Source: DATKZH01 sp964475955 (lineage in GTDB: Bacteria; Planctomycetota; Planctomycetia; Pirellulales; Thermoguttaceae). From it: a DNA stretch of 15,205 nucleotides. Below, piece after piece: positions 1-8,466 of this stretch; position 1 is the stretch's first letter; each line of letters begins with the position of its first letter. Below the pieces are notes generated by a model. It made no database searches. It saw only the letters and a program-made list of their open reading frames with translations, and was not told the DNA's origin. A program made the translations under genes and the position numbers. The stretch is from the NCBI GenBank assembly GCA_964475955.1, contig CAYYZY010000191.1, forward strand, positions 1 to 15,205. The letters run 5' to 3'.

Positions 1-1
1 G

Positions 2-3000
2 ACGGTACGCGTCACGGCGATCATCGGACCGGCACGAAGCGGCAAGACATCGCAGATGCTCGCCCGCTATCGCAGGCAACTGGACCAAAGGGAGCCCCGG
101 TCGACCCTCTGGCTGGCGCCCACGTGGAGGGCGGCGGCCGCCACCCGCGACCGCCTGATGGAGCCGGACCCCCGTGCCGGCTCGGGTGTTCCGGGCGTTC
201 TCAGCCCCGCCGTGATGACCTTCGACGGCTTCGCCGAGGCGGTGCTGACGGCCTCGCCCGAGCCGGTCCGACCGCTCAATCGCCTGGCGAAGCGGCAACT
301 GATCCGTCTTTTGCTCGACGAGCACCTCCAGGCGGGCCGGGTGCGGCACTTCCTGCCCATCGCCCGGACCGGGGGACTGGTCGACCTGATCGGCGAGCTG
401 ATCAGCGAGTTGAAGCGGCTCGACGTCTGGCCCGATCGGTTCCGCGAGGCGTGCGTTGCGCGGGGAATGACCGACAAGGACTCCGAGCTGCTGGCCCTCT
501 ACGAGGCCTACCAACAGGTGCTCAACGAGCAGCACCTGTACGACGCCGAAGGCCGGTTCTGGTCGGCCCGCAGGCTGTTGCGCGAGGGCTGCCGGCGGCC
601 GTTCGAGCGATTGCGTCTGGTGGTGGTCGACGGCTTCACCGACTTCACGCCGCCGCAGCACGAGATCCTGCAGATCCTGGGCCAGTGGGTGGCAGAGATC
701 CTGATCACGCTGCCGTTGGAGTCGGAGCCGCGGAGGGAGGGCCTGTTCGACAAGTCGGTGCGCACGCTCGAGGAGCTCCAGCGTCGGCACCCCGGGCTGG
801 TCGTCGACGAGGTCGCACGCCCCGAAAAGCCCGATTGGCCCGCCATGGCCCACCTCGAAGCCCATCTGTTCGACAATCCGCGCCGGCTGGTGCCCGCTGC
901 CGACACCCGCGGCCTCAAGGTCCTGGCCGCTTCCCGGCAGTGGGGCGAGATCGAGCTGGTCGCCTCGCAGATCAAGCGGATGCTCACCACGGGCACAGAG
1001 GAGACGGGCGGCCGGCCGGTGCGGCCGGGCGACGTGGCCGTAGTGTTCCGGTCGCTGGGCGATGTCGACGGCCTGGTCCGCGAGGTCTTCGGTCGGCTGG
1101 GGGTGCCCTTCGCCTTGGAGTCGGGGCAGAGCCTCGATCGGTCGCCGGCCCTGGCGGCGCTGGTGGGACTGGTCCGTCTCGACGTCGACGACTGGCCCTT
1201 CCGCGGCCTGCTGGCCGTGTTGGCCAACAACTACTTCCGGCCCCGCTGGCCCGAGTGGCGCGACGGCCTCGCCGCCGCGGCCGCCGAACGAGCGATCCGC
1301 CGGTTGCAGATCCCCCGAGGGCGAAAGCCGCTGTTGGAACAACTCGCGCGCGAAGCCGAGCGGTCCTCCGATCCGAAGGCCCGGAAAAGCCCCGGCGCCG
1401 AGGAGCGAACCCACCAGGCTCGGCTCGCCGGCGACCTGCTCGCGCGGCTCGCCGCGACGCTCGACGCCCTCCCCAAATGGGCCGCCTTGGGCCAGTGGGC
1501 CGACGCCTGGCGCTCGCTGGCCGAGGCTGCGGGCCTGGCCACCGCCATCGAGCAGGCGCCACCGACGACCGCCCACGGCAGCACGGCCGCGCCCGACGCC
1601 CTGGCCTGGGACACGCTCCACGACGCGCTCACCAGCGGCGACCACCTCGCGCGCCTCCTGCACCGCGCGCCGCCCGAGCTCGACCGGGCCGAGGCGCTGG
1701 CCGCACTGGTCGATACGCTCGAAAACGTGCAGGTTCGCTCGCGGTTCGACGAGTCGGGCCGGGTGCGCGTGCTGTCGGCCGCCAGCGCCCGGGCGCTCCG
1801 GGTCCCCTACCTTTTCTTCACAGGGCTCTCGGAGCGATCGTTTCCACCGCCCGACCGCCACGATCGGCTCTACGGCGAGGCGGAGCGGCTCGGGCTGATC
1901 GAGCAGGGCCTGCCGTTGGTGGCGCGCACGGAGCGGAACTCCGAAGAGATGCTCCTCTTCTACGAGGTGATGACCCGGGCGTCGGAACGGCTGGCCTTCA
2001 GCTATCCCGCGCTGGACGAGGCGGCGCAACCGCTCTCGGCGAGCCCGTATCTCGACGAAGCCGAGCAGGCGTGCGGCGCGGGGGGGATTCCGCGCGTGGA
2101 GGTCCGCGACTTGAGCCCGATCCCGGCGCACGACGAGCCCCTGTCGGCGGCGGATTACCGCGTCAAGGCGGTGTCGACGGGTCTGGAGGGCAACGTGTCG
2201 CTGCTGGCGGGTCTTGTGGGCCGCGAGCCGAGCCCCGGCCTGGCCGAGACGATGCTGGCCGGTATCCGCACGGTCGAGGCCCGGCAGGATCGCGAGCGAT
2301 TCGGTCCGAACGAAGGGATGCTCGCCGGCCGGGCCGCGCAGGAGGAAATGGCCACACGGTTCGGCCCGGCGTGGACGTTCGGGCCGACCGACCTGGAAGA
2401 CTATGCCTCGTGCCCCTTCCGCTTCTTCCTGGAATCGGTGCTGGGGGTCGAGCCGGTCGAGGAGTTGGACCTCTCGGTCGACTACCGGGCGCGGGGCTGG
2501 CTGGCGCACGTGGGGCTAGCCGACTTCCACCAGCGCGTCAACGCGCACGGCGGCGGGCCCACGTCGCCCGCGTCGCTCGAGCCTGAAGATTACGATCGCC
2601 TGCTCGACCAGACGCGCGATCGGCTCGCGCAGCTTGCGCCGGGCGCCCCGCTTGGCGCGGCCCTGCACGCGGTCGATCTCCGGTTGTTCAACCGCTGGGC
2701 CGAGGACTACCGCCGGCAGCACGGCGACTACGACCGAAAGTGGCAGGACTGCGAGGTCCCGCTCCGGCCCACCTGGTTCGAGGAGTCGTTCGGCCCCGCG
2801 CATCGAGAGTCGGGCGAGCGCTCCACCGAGCGCTCCTTGGAGCTGGGAACGGGCGACACGGTGATTCGCATCGCCGGGCGCATCGACCGAATCGACACGG
2901 GCACGGTCGCCGGACGGCCCGTGTTCAACGTGCTCGATTACAAGACGGGCTCGGCCGACCGCTACCGGCGCTCGGGGCTCGCCGGCGGAACCGCGCTCCA

Positions 3001-3349
3001 ATTGCCGCTCTACGCCATGGCGGCCCAGGAGCTCCTGTTGGCCGATGAAGGGGCGGTCCCGTGGCAGGTGGGCTACTGGTTCCTCCAGGAAAAGGGCTTC
3101 AAACCGGCGCAGAAGCCCATGTACGCCTGCGAAGGCGATCGGCTGGAGCCGACCGACGAGTGGCGGGCGCTCCGCCCGGCCGTCGTTGCGATGGTGGAGG
3201 AGCTGGTCGCGGAGATTCGCGGGGGGCGATTTCGCGTGGCGAGCGCCGACGAGCATTGCACGCGGTTCTGCCCGTTCCACACCGTCTGCCGCATCGGGCA
3301 GGTCCGTTCGCTGGAGAAGACATGGCACCCCGCGTCGCACGAAGGCTGA
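2..3349 (+). CDS. addB: AddB-like ATP-dependent nuclease subunit (5' partial)
   Basis: Likely the B subunit of an AddAB (RexAB-type) helicase-nuclease that resects double-strand breaks for RecA loading in the cytoplasm. The frame is open from base 2, and its first visible residues include a Walker A motif GPARSGKT (residues 9-16, bases 26-49). The first ATG (base 56) comes after this motif, so the true start lies upstream of the window, probably by only a few codons. 1115 residues are visible, close to full family length. The C-terminal part carries a PD-(D/E)XK nuclease: GRIDRID around D962, LDYKTG with D979 and K981, then Q1000-x3-Y1004. Four cysteines, C804 (SCPFRFF) and C1086, C1090, C1096, match the layout of the AddB iron-sulfur cluster that clamps the nuclease domain. 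The middle is a degenerate UvrD-like fold. It overlaps the downstream addA by 28 bases, as expected for translationally coupled partners. An alternative name would be a generic PD-(D/E)XK nuclease family protein. Confidence 0.82.
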   Translation, partial: TVRVTAIIGPARSGKTSQMLARYRRQLDQREPRSTLWLAPTWRAAAATRDRLMEPDPRAGSGVPGVLSPAVMTFDGFAEAVLTASPEPVRPLNRLAKRQLIRLLLDEHLQAGRVRHFLPIARTGGLVDLIGELISELKRLDVWPDRFREACVARGMTDKDSELLALYEAYQQVLNEQHLYDAEGRFWSARRLLREGCRRPFERLRLVVVDGFTDFTPPQHEILQILGQWVAEILITLPLESEPRREGLFDKSVRTLEELQRRHPGLVVDEVARPEKPDWPAMAHLEAHLFDNPRRLVPAADTRGLKVLAASRQWGEIELVASQIKRMLTTGTEETGGRPVRPGDVAVVFRSLGDVDGLVREVFGRLGVPFALESGQSLDRSPALAALVGLVRLDVDDWPFRGLLAVLANNYFRPRWPEWRDGLAAAAAERAIRRLQIPRGRKPLLEQLAREAERSSDPKARKSPGAEERTHQARLAGDLLARLAATLDALPKWAALGQWADAWRSLAEAAGLATAIEQAPPTTAHGSTAAPDALAWDTLHDALTSGDHLARLLHRAPPELDRAEALAALVDTLENVQVRSRFDESGRVRVLSAASARALRVPYLFFTGLSERSFPPPDRHDRLYGEAERLGLIEQGLPLVARTERNSEEMLLFYEVMTRASERLAFSYPALDEAAQPLSASPYLDEAEQACGAGGIPRVEVRDLSPIPAHDEPLSAADYRVKAVSTGLEGNVSLLAGLVGREPSPGLAETMLAGIRTVEARQDRERFGPNEGMLAGRAAQEEMATRFGPAWTFGPTDLEDYASCPFRFFLESVLGVEPVEELDLSVDYRARGWLAHVGLADFHQRVNAHGGGPTSPASLEPEDYDRLLDQTRDRLAQLAPGAPLGAALHAVDLRLFNRWAEDYRRQHGDYDRKWQDCEVPLRPTWFEESFGPAHRESGERSTERSLELGTGDTVIRIAGRIDRIDTGTVAGRPVFNVLDYKTGSADRYRRSGLAGGTALQLPLYAMAAQELLLADEGAVPWQVGYWFLQEKGFKPAQKPMYACEGDRLEPTDEWRALRPAVVAMVEELVAEIRGGRFRVASADEHCTRFCPFHTVCRIGQVRSLEKTWHPASHEG
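3313..3316 (+). promoter_or_regulatory. Ribosome binding site fixing the addA start
   Basis: GGAG lies five bases before the ATG at 3322, inside the last codons of addB. It supports the overlapping start over the much earlier in-frame ATG at 3061 and implies coupled translation of the two subunits. Confidence 0.6.
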
Positions 3350-6300
3350 CCGACCAGCAGCGCCAAGCGATCCAGACGCGGGGCGTCTCCGTGGCGCTTT
3401 CGGCCGGCGCGGGCTGCGGGAAGACGTTCGTGCTCACCGAGCGGTTCCTTTCGCAGCTCGATCCGGGCGACGGCCCGGCCGCCGCCGCAGCCGACCGCGA
3501 CGCGCGCCCGCACCTGAGCGAGCTGATCGCCATCACGTTCACCGAGCGGGCCGCGCGCGAGATGCGCGATCGGATCCGCACGGCCTGCCGGCAGCGCGTG
3601 CTGGAGGCCTCCGGCGCGGAGGCCGGCTACTGGCTCGACTTGATCCGCGAGCTCGACGCGGCGCGGATCAGCACGATCCACTCGTTCTGCGGCACGCTTT
3701 TGCGGGCGCACGCGGTCGAGGCGGGGCTCGATCCGCAGTTCCGCGTGCTGGAGCAGGCCCAGGCCGATACGCTGCTGTTCGAGCTGATCGACGACGAGCT
3801 TCGCGATCGGCTGGTGGCACAAGACGAGGCGGCGGTCGAGCTGGTCGTCGAGTTCGGTCTCGACCGGCTGCGTCGCATGGTGGCGGCGCTTCTGGAGCGG
3901 CGGCACCTGATCGACTGGGAGGCATGGCGCGCGGCGACGCCCGACGAGTTGGTCGCCCGGTGGACGACGTACGCGCGCGAGGTGGCCGCCCCCCGTTCGG
4001 CCGGCGCGTTCGCCCGGTGCAAGGCCGCCCAAGCCCTGCTCCGAATCGCCCGGGAAGCGTGTCCCGACCATCCCACGATGCGCGAGCGGTGCGACGTCCT
4101 TCTGGAGCGCCTTCCTCGCCTCGCCGAGAGCGCGGATCTTGCCGCCGACCTCGACGCGATCGAACAGAGCGCGCGCGTGCAGGGCGGTGGCGGCAAGAAG
4201 GTTTGGTCGAGCGAGGAGGTGTACAACCGGTTTCGCGACGCCGCCTCGGAAGTCCGCAAACAGGCGAAGCAGGTCAAGGAAGACGTGGCTTTCGACGCAT
4301 CCTCTGGCCTACCCGCGGCCGAAGCGGGGCTGCGCCTGCTCCGGATCGCCGAGAGCGCGCACCAGGCCTACGAGGCACGCAAGCACCAGTTGGCCGCGCT
4401 CGACTTCAACGATCTGCTGATCCGCGCCCGGCGATTGCTGCGCGCACCGGAAAGTGACGGACTCAGGCGCCGGCTCGCGTCGCAGGTGCGGCTCCTGCTG
4501 GTCGACGAGTTCCAGGACACCGACCCCCTCCAGGTCGAGCTCGTCAAGGCGCTCTGCGAGCCGATGCTCACCCGGGGCAAGCTCTTCTTCGTGGGCGACT
4601 ACAAGCAGTCGATCTACCGGTTCCGCGGCGCCGATCCGCTCGTGTTCCGCGAGCTACGCGGCCAGATCCCGACGGAGGGGCGATTGCCGCTCACGCTCAA
4701 CTTCCGCAGCCAACCGGCCATACTCCGGTTCGTCAACGCCCTGTTTTGCGAGGCCATGGACGCCGACTACGAGCCCCTTTCCGCGAGCCGCCCCCAGGTG
4801 GGGCCGGAGCCGGCGATCGAGCTGCTCTGGGCGCCGGAGCAATCGTCGAACGACGAGCGCGCCGGGCGGAGCGAGCGCCTCAGGCGCCTCGAGGCCGAGT
4901 GGATCGCGCGGCGGCTGCGCGCCATGCTCGACCGGGGCGACCGGGTCGTTTGGGACGACGCCGCGGCCGGCCGCGGCGAGCCGGCCACCCGGGCGGTGTG
5001 CCCCGGCGACGTCGCCCTCCTGTTCCGGGCGCTCTCCGACGTGCAGTACTACGAAGAGGCCCTCCAGCGCCACGGCATCCCCTACTACCTGGTCGGCGGC
5101 CACGCCTTCTACGCGCAGCAGGAGATCTTCGACCTGTTGAACCTGCTCCGCGCCGTGGCCGGCGCCGGCGACGAAGTCAGCCTCGTCGGCGTGCTCCGCA
5201 GCCCCATGTTCTCGCTGGAAGATGAAACGCTCTTCTGGCTGGCCGAGCAGCCGGGCGGGCTCTCCGGCGGGCTGTTCGCCGACGCGCCGCCGGCCGAGTT
5301 GAGCGACGGTCAGGCCCGGCGCGTCGCCTTCGCCCGGGATACGCTCGCCGCCCTGCGCGCGATCAAGGACCGCGTGCCCATCGCGGAGCTCATCGAGGAA
5401 GCCCTCGCGCGCACCGGGTACGACGCCGTGCTGTTGACCGAATTCCTCGGCGAGCGGAAGCTCGCGAACCTGCGCAAGCTGGTCGACCAGGCGCGGAACT
5501 TCGACCGCTCCGGCGTCTTCTCGTTGGCCGACTTCATCACGCGGCTTTCCGAATTCGTGGCCCGGCAGCCCGACGAACCCCTGGCCGCCACGCACCCCGA
5601 GGCGAGCGACGTGGTGCGGCTGATGACCATCCACCAGTCGAAGGGCCTGGAGTTCCCGGTCGTGGTCGTGCCCGACTTGGATCGCGCGGCACGAGCGTCG
5701 TCGGCCACCGTCGCCTTCACGCCCGAGCTGGGCCCCATGGTGAAGACCTCCGAGGCCGGCGGCTTTCGGCTCCACGCCGCCGTGGAGCGCGAGGAAGACC
5801 GGGCGGAGATGATCCGTTTGCTCTATGTGGCCGTCACCCGGGCGGCCGACTACCTGATCCTCTCCGGCGGCGTCCCCGAGATCGGGTCCACCCGGGGCCC
5901 GTGGACGCAGCTTCTCGCCCGGCGGTTCAACCTGGCCACCGGCGAGCTGGCCGCGCCGCTGCCGGAAGGTCACCCCGCGCCGAAAGTACGGGTGACCGCC
6001 GAGGAACCGCCGCTGGCGGGGAAACCGTCCAAGGCGACGGCACGGCGCAGCCTGGGCAAGCTGGTGGAAAAGGCCGCGGCGATGGCCGAACGCGGCCAGG
6101 GGCGCGTGCCGTCGCTCCTGGAGCCGGTCGCCGTGGATCGCGCGGCGCGGCGTCAGTACTCCTTTTCCCGCCTGACCGGCCAACTGCACGCGCACCCGGG
6201 CGACGCCGCATCGGCGGTGGCGGGCGACGCGGACGCGGATGCGGCTTCGCCCCTCGGCCCGCGGCTCGACCCGCTCGGCTTGGGCACGCTGGTACACGAC

Positions 6301-6834
6301 GTTCTGGAGCAGATCGACTTTGGCCAGCCCGACGACGCCGCCCCGCTCGTGCGCCGCCTAGCCCCGCGCCACCTGCCCGGCGCCGACCGGGAGGGCGCCC
6401 TCGACGAACCCGTGGCGATGATCCGGCGATTCCTCGCATCCCCCCGGGCGCGCGCGATGGCGGCTTCGGGCCGGGTCCACCGCGAGCTGGAGTTCCTGCT
6501 GGCCTGGCCGCCCGGCACCGACGATCCGAAGCCGCGCTACTTGCAGGGCTTCGTCGACTGCCTGTACCAGGACGCCGCCGGACGGTGGATCGTGCTCGAC
6601 TACAAGACGAACCGGGTGACGGCGTCGACGATCGCCGAGGTCGCCGCCGGCTACGAGATGCAGATGTTGCTCTACGCGCTGGCCGTCCAGCGCATCCTCG
6701 GGGAGCCGCCCGGCGACCTGGTGCTCTCGTTCCTCCGCCCGGGGCTCGAGCACCGCTTCGCCTGGGACGGCGCCGGGCGGCGGCGCGTCGAGGAGCTTGT
6801 GAACCGAGGGCTGGCGGCGTGTGTCGAACCGTAG
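3322..6834 (+). CDS. addA: AddA-like UvrD/RecB-family helicase-nuclease
   Basis: Superfamily 1A helicase fused to a nuclease, the motor subunit of AddAB, acting on double-stranded DNA ends. The ATG at 3322 is preceded by GGAG (3313-3316) and overlaps the end of addB; the frame is also open upstream to 3061, but that part is a shadow of addB. The protein is 1170 residues. Helicase motifs in order: Walker A AGAGCGKT (28-35), TFTERAAREM (Ia region), ISTIHSFC, Walker B VDEFQDTD (394-401), GDYKQSIYRFRGAD (425-438), LNFRS (459-463), TIHQSKGLEFPVVVV (from 769) and LLYVAVTRA (833-841). The C-terminus has a RecB-type nuclease: GFVD with D1079, then LDYKT with D1093 and K1095, then a YEMQMLLYA stretch. 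Both subunits therefore keep a nuclease site, the AddAB hallmark, unlike RecBCD. The linker around residues 880-980 is charged and Ala-rich. Confidence in the family is very high and in the AddA assignment high, given the addB neighbour. Confidence 0.9.
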   Translation: MAPRVARRLTDQQRQAIQTRGVSVALSAGAGCGKTFVLTERFLSQLDPGDGPAAAAADRDARPHLSELIAITFTERAAREMRDRIRTACRQRVLEASGAEAGYWLDLIRELDAARISTIHSFCGTLLRAHAVEAGLDPQFRVLEQAQADTLLFELIDDELRDRLVAQDEAAVELVVEFGLDRLRRMVAALLERRHLIDWEAWRAATPDELVARWTTYAREVAAPRSAGAFARCKAAQALLRIAREACPDHPTMRERCDVLLERLPRLAESADLAADLDAIEQSARVQGGGGKKVWSSEEVYNRFRDAASEVRKQAKQVKEDVAFDASSGLPAAEAGLRLLRIAESAHQAYEARKHQLAALDFNDLLIRARRLLRAPESDGLRRRLASQVRLLLVDEFQDTDPLQVELVKALCEPMLTRGKLFFVGDYKQSIYRFRGADPLVFRELRGQIPTEGRLPLTLNFRSQPAILRFVNALFCEAMDADYEPLSASRPQVGPEPAIELLWAPEQSSNDERAGRSERLRRLEAEWIARRLRAMLDRGDRVVWDDAAAGRGEPATRAVCPGDVALLFRALSDVQYYEEALQRHGIPYYLVGGHAFYAQQEIFDLLNLLRAVAGAGDEVSLVGVLRSPMFSLEDETLFWLAEQPGGLSGGLFADAPPAELSDGQARRVAFARDTLAALRAIKDRVPIAELIEEALARTGYDAVLLTEFLGERKLANLRKLVDQARNFDRSGVFSLADFITRLSEFVARQPDEPLAATHPEASDVVRLMTIHQSKGLEFPVVVVPDLDRAARASSATVAFTPELGPMVKTSEAGGFRLHAAVEREEDRAEMIRLLYVAVTRAADYLILSGGVPEIGSTRGPWTQLLARRFNLATGELAAPLPEGHPAPKVRVTAEEPPLAGKPSKATARRSLGKLVEKAAAMAERGQGRVPSLLEPVAVDRAARRQYSFSRLTGQLHAHPGDAASAVAGDADADAASPLGPRLDPLGLGTLVHDVLEQIDFGQPDDAAPLVRRLAPRHLPGADREGALDEPVAMIRRFLASPRARAMAASGRVHRELEFLLAWPPGTDDPKPRYLQGFVDCLYQDAAGRWIVLDYKTNRVTASTIAEVAAGYEMQMLLYALAVQRILGEPPGDLVLSFLRPGLEHRFAWDGAGRRRVEELVNRGLAACVEP

Positions 6835-6857
6835 GACGCGGCGAAACGCGGTTGGGA

Positions 6858-7014
6858 GAAGGGAACCACGGATGAACGCGGATGGACACGGATGGTGGGG
6901 AAGGAATTCTCGTGGGGCACGTTTCCAACGTGCCAGGCACGATGGAATCGTGCCCCACTTGTCGTCTTCTCGATTCCTATCTGCGTTCATCCGCGTTCAT
7001 CCGTGGTTCCCTTC
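6858..7014. repeat. Nested palindromic element with 36-base inverted ends
   Basis: The addA-to-nucleotidyltransferase gap holds an inverted repeat: the left arm 6858-6893 and the right arm 6979-7014 match at 33 of 36 positions as reverse complements, with the first 27 identical. Each arm is built from a decamer of the form CGGATGRACR (two full copies and a partial). A further AGGAAT (6902-6907) can pair with ATTCCT (6973-6978). The paired-hairpin unit at 6912-6958 sits at the exact centre. The symmetric design resembles a non-autonomous mobile element or a structured transcript. I see no flanking target duplication and no transposase. It carries no convincing gene; short frames through it are products of the repeat. 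Confidence 0.8.
6912..6958. repeat. REPIN/BIME-like pair of inverted GTGG-hairpin units, copy 1
   Basis: GTGG (6912-6915) is followed by a perfect hairpin, stem GGCACGTT/AACGTGCC with loop TCC (6916-6934). After one base comes a second perfect hairpin, stem GGCACGAT/ATCGTGCC with loop GGA (6936-6954), and then CCAC (6955-6958), the complement of GTGG. A GTRG-like tetranucleotide at the foot of a hairpin, present in inverted pairs, is the known layout of REP sequences mobilised by RAYT (TnpA-REP) transposases. No RAYT gene is in the window, so the link is an inference. The left half is identical to that of the second copy at 10956-10978. Confidence 0.75.
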
Positions 7015-7074
7015 CCGCACCGCCCGTTCCGTTTGACTGACCAAGCGTGTCTGGTTTGCTGATCGGAAACCGTC

Positions 7075-8328
7075 ATGGCTGAACTCGTGCCCGCCGAACA
7101 GAGGAAGTTCGCCGTCGAGGTGGTGCGAAGGCTTCGCACGGCCGGCTTCGAGGCGTATTGGGCGGGCGGGTGCGTGCGCGACCAGCTTCTCGGCACGACG
7201 CCCAAGGATTACGACGTGGCCACCGACGCCACCCCGCCGCAGATCCGCAAGCTGTTCGGCAAACGGCGCACCCTGGCCATCGGCGCCGCCTTTGGCGTGA
7301 TCACCGTGCTAGGCCCGAAGCCGGCCGGGCAGATCGAAGTGGCCACCTTCCGGCGCGACGCCGCCTACACCGACGGCCGCCACCCCGATCGCGTCACCTT
7401 CAGCACCGCCCGGGAAGACGCCTCGCGCCGCGACTTCACCATCAACGGCGTCTTCTACGATCCGATCGAAGACCGGGTGCTCGACTTCGTCGGCGGGCAG
7501 GAGGATCTCAAGCGGGGGGTGATTCGGGCGATCGGCGATCCGCACGAGCGGTTCGCCGAAGACAAGCTCCGCATGCTCCGCGCGGTGCGCTTCGCGGCCA
7601 CGTTCCGCTTCCCGTTGGACGACGACACCCTGGCCGCCATCCGCCGGATGGCCGACCAGATCACCGTCGTCAGCCCCGAGCGGATCGCCACGGAGATGCG
7701 CCGGCTCCTGGTCGCGCCGGCCCGGTGCGCGGGCGTCCGCCTCTTGGTCGATTCGGGCCTGGACGAGCCGATCCTCCCGGAGATCGTGCCGGCCGACGCC
7801 GCGGGCGCGCGTCGACTCGACCACGCGCTGGCCGTGCTCGACCGTCTCGTCGAGCCGAACTTCCCGCTGGCGCTGGCCGCGCTTTTGCACCCCATGGTCG
7901 ATGCGCCCAGGGCGAAGCGGCTCGGCCGGCGATGGCGCCTGGCGAATCACGAGACGCACCGGACCGCCTGGCTGATCGCCAACCACGCCGCGTTGGACCG
8001 CGCGCGGTCGCAGCCTTGGTCCCGCGTGCAGCCGATTCTCATCGCCGACGGGATCCGCGACCTCTTGGCGCTGGCCGAGGCGATCGCCCTAACCACTTCG
8101 CGCGACACGGGGGACGTCGCCTGGTGCCGCGGCAAGCTGACCCTGTCCCGCGAGGTGCTCGATCCGCCGCCGTTGGTGACCGGCAACGACCTGATCCGCC
8201 ACGGCGTGCGCCCGGGCCCCCTCTTTTCGGTCTTCCTCCGCCGGGTGCGCGACGCCCAGTTGGACGGCCACATCCACACCGCGGCCGAAGCCCTGGCACT
8301 GGTCGACCGCTTGCGGAGCGAAGAGTGA
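7075..8328 (+). CDS. CCA tRNA nucleotidyltransferase / poly(A) polymerase family protein
   Basis: Class II nucleotidyltransferase of 417 residues that most likely adds or repairs the 3' CCA of tRNAs. The N-terminal head domain shows AGGCVRDQLLG (residues 30-40) with the metal-binding DYD at D45 and D47, followed by DVAT. RRDFTINGVFYDP begins at R118 with D120, and the neck region has EDKLRMLRAVRFAATF around residues 162-177 and SPERIATEMRRLL. No HD phosphohydrolase domain is visible at the C-terminus. Bacterial CCA-adding enzymes and PcnB-type poly(A) polymerases share these motifs, and sequence alone does not separate them here; single-gene CCA-adding activity is the simpler guess. The ATG at 7075 has a weak GGAAA (7065-7069) upstream, and a TTGACT hexamer lies at 7033-7038 without a good -10. 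The gene follows the 240-base repeat gap after addA, so it is probably transcribed separately. Confidence 0.88.
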   Translation: MAELVPAEQRKFAVEVVRRLRTAGFEAYWAGGCVRDQLLGTTPKDYDVATDATPPQIRKLFGKRRTLAIGAAFGVITVLGPKPAGQIEVATFRRDAAYTDGRHPDRVTFSTAREDASRRDFTINGVFYDPIEDRVLDFVGGQEDLKRGVIRAIGDPHERFAEDKLRMLRAVRFAATFRFPLDDDTLAAIRRMADQITVVSPERIATEMRRLLVAPARCAGVRLLVDSGLDEPILPEIVPADAAGARRLDHALAVLDRLVEPNFPLALAALLHPMVDAPRAKRLGRRWRLANHETHRTAWLIANHAALDRARSQPWSRVQPILIADGIRDLLALAEAIALTTSRDTGDVAWCRGKLTLSREVLDPPPLVTGNDLIRHGVRPGPLFSVFLRRVRDAQLDGHIHTAAEALALVDRLRSEE

Positions 8329-8335
8329 TTCGGCC

Positions 8336-8353
8336 CGCCGTGTCCTCACGGCG
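8336..8353 (+). terminator. Hairpin just after the nucleotidyltransferase stop
   Basis: A perfect seven-base-pair stem CGCCGTG/CACGGCG with tetraloop TCCT starts eight bases after the stop codon. There is no T-tract behind it, so it may be a 3'-end stabilising hairpin or a weak terminator rather than a classical intrinsic terminator. Confidence 0.35.
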
Positions 8354-8390
8354 CGCCAAGTTGGCATCGGCTGGAGCAATCCCGGGCGCG

Positions 8391-8420
8391 CTGGCATCCG
8401 CTTCGCGTTGCCGCTACGAT
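8391..8420 (+). promoter_or_regulatory. Putative promoter of the secreted lyase-like gene
   Basis: CTGGCA (8391-8396, four of six to TTGACA), an 18-base spacer and TACGAT (8415-8420, four of six to TATAAT) lie about 47 bases before the start at 8467. The -10-like box is followed directly by GGGGG. Only moderate matches, so tentative. Confidence 0.35.
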
Positions 8421-8450
8421 GGGGGCACGACCGTCGCGAACCGTTCCCGA

Positions 8451-8457
8451 AAGGAGG
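8451..8457 (+). promoter_or_regulatory. Strong Shine-Dalgarno AAGGAGG deciding the start at 8467
   Basis: AAGGAGG stands nine bases before the ATG at 8467. It rules out the earlier in-frame ATG at 8419 and places a signal peptide right at the new N-terminus. Confidence 0.75.
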
Positions 8458-8466
8458 GCTCCGTCG

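Noticed and set aside
3061..3321. N-terminal extension of addA to an ATG at 3061
   Set aside because: It lies wholly within the addB coding region in another frame; the helicase N-terminus begins at 3322 with a proper ribosome site.
4654..6297. Long minus-strand open frame (547 codons) opposite addA
   Set aside because: It mirrors addA, whose motifs are complete; long antisense frames are normal at this GC content, and the product is a low-complexity mix with no domain.
6821..7036. Small frame (71 codons) across the nested palindrome
   Set aside because: Encoded by repeat DNA (MNADGHGW... from the decamer units), so a likely spurious gene; the same holds for 10890-11132 and 12075-12449.
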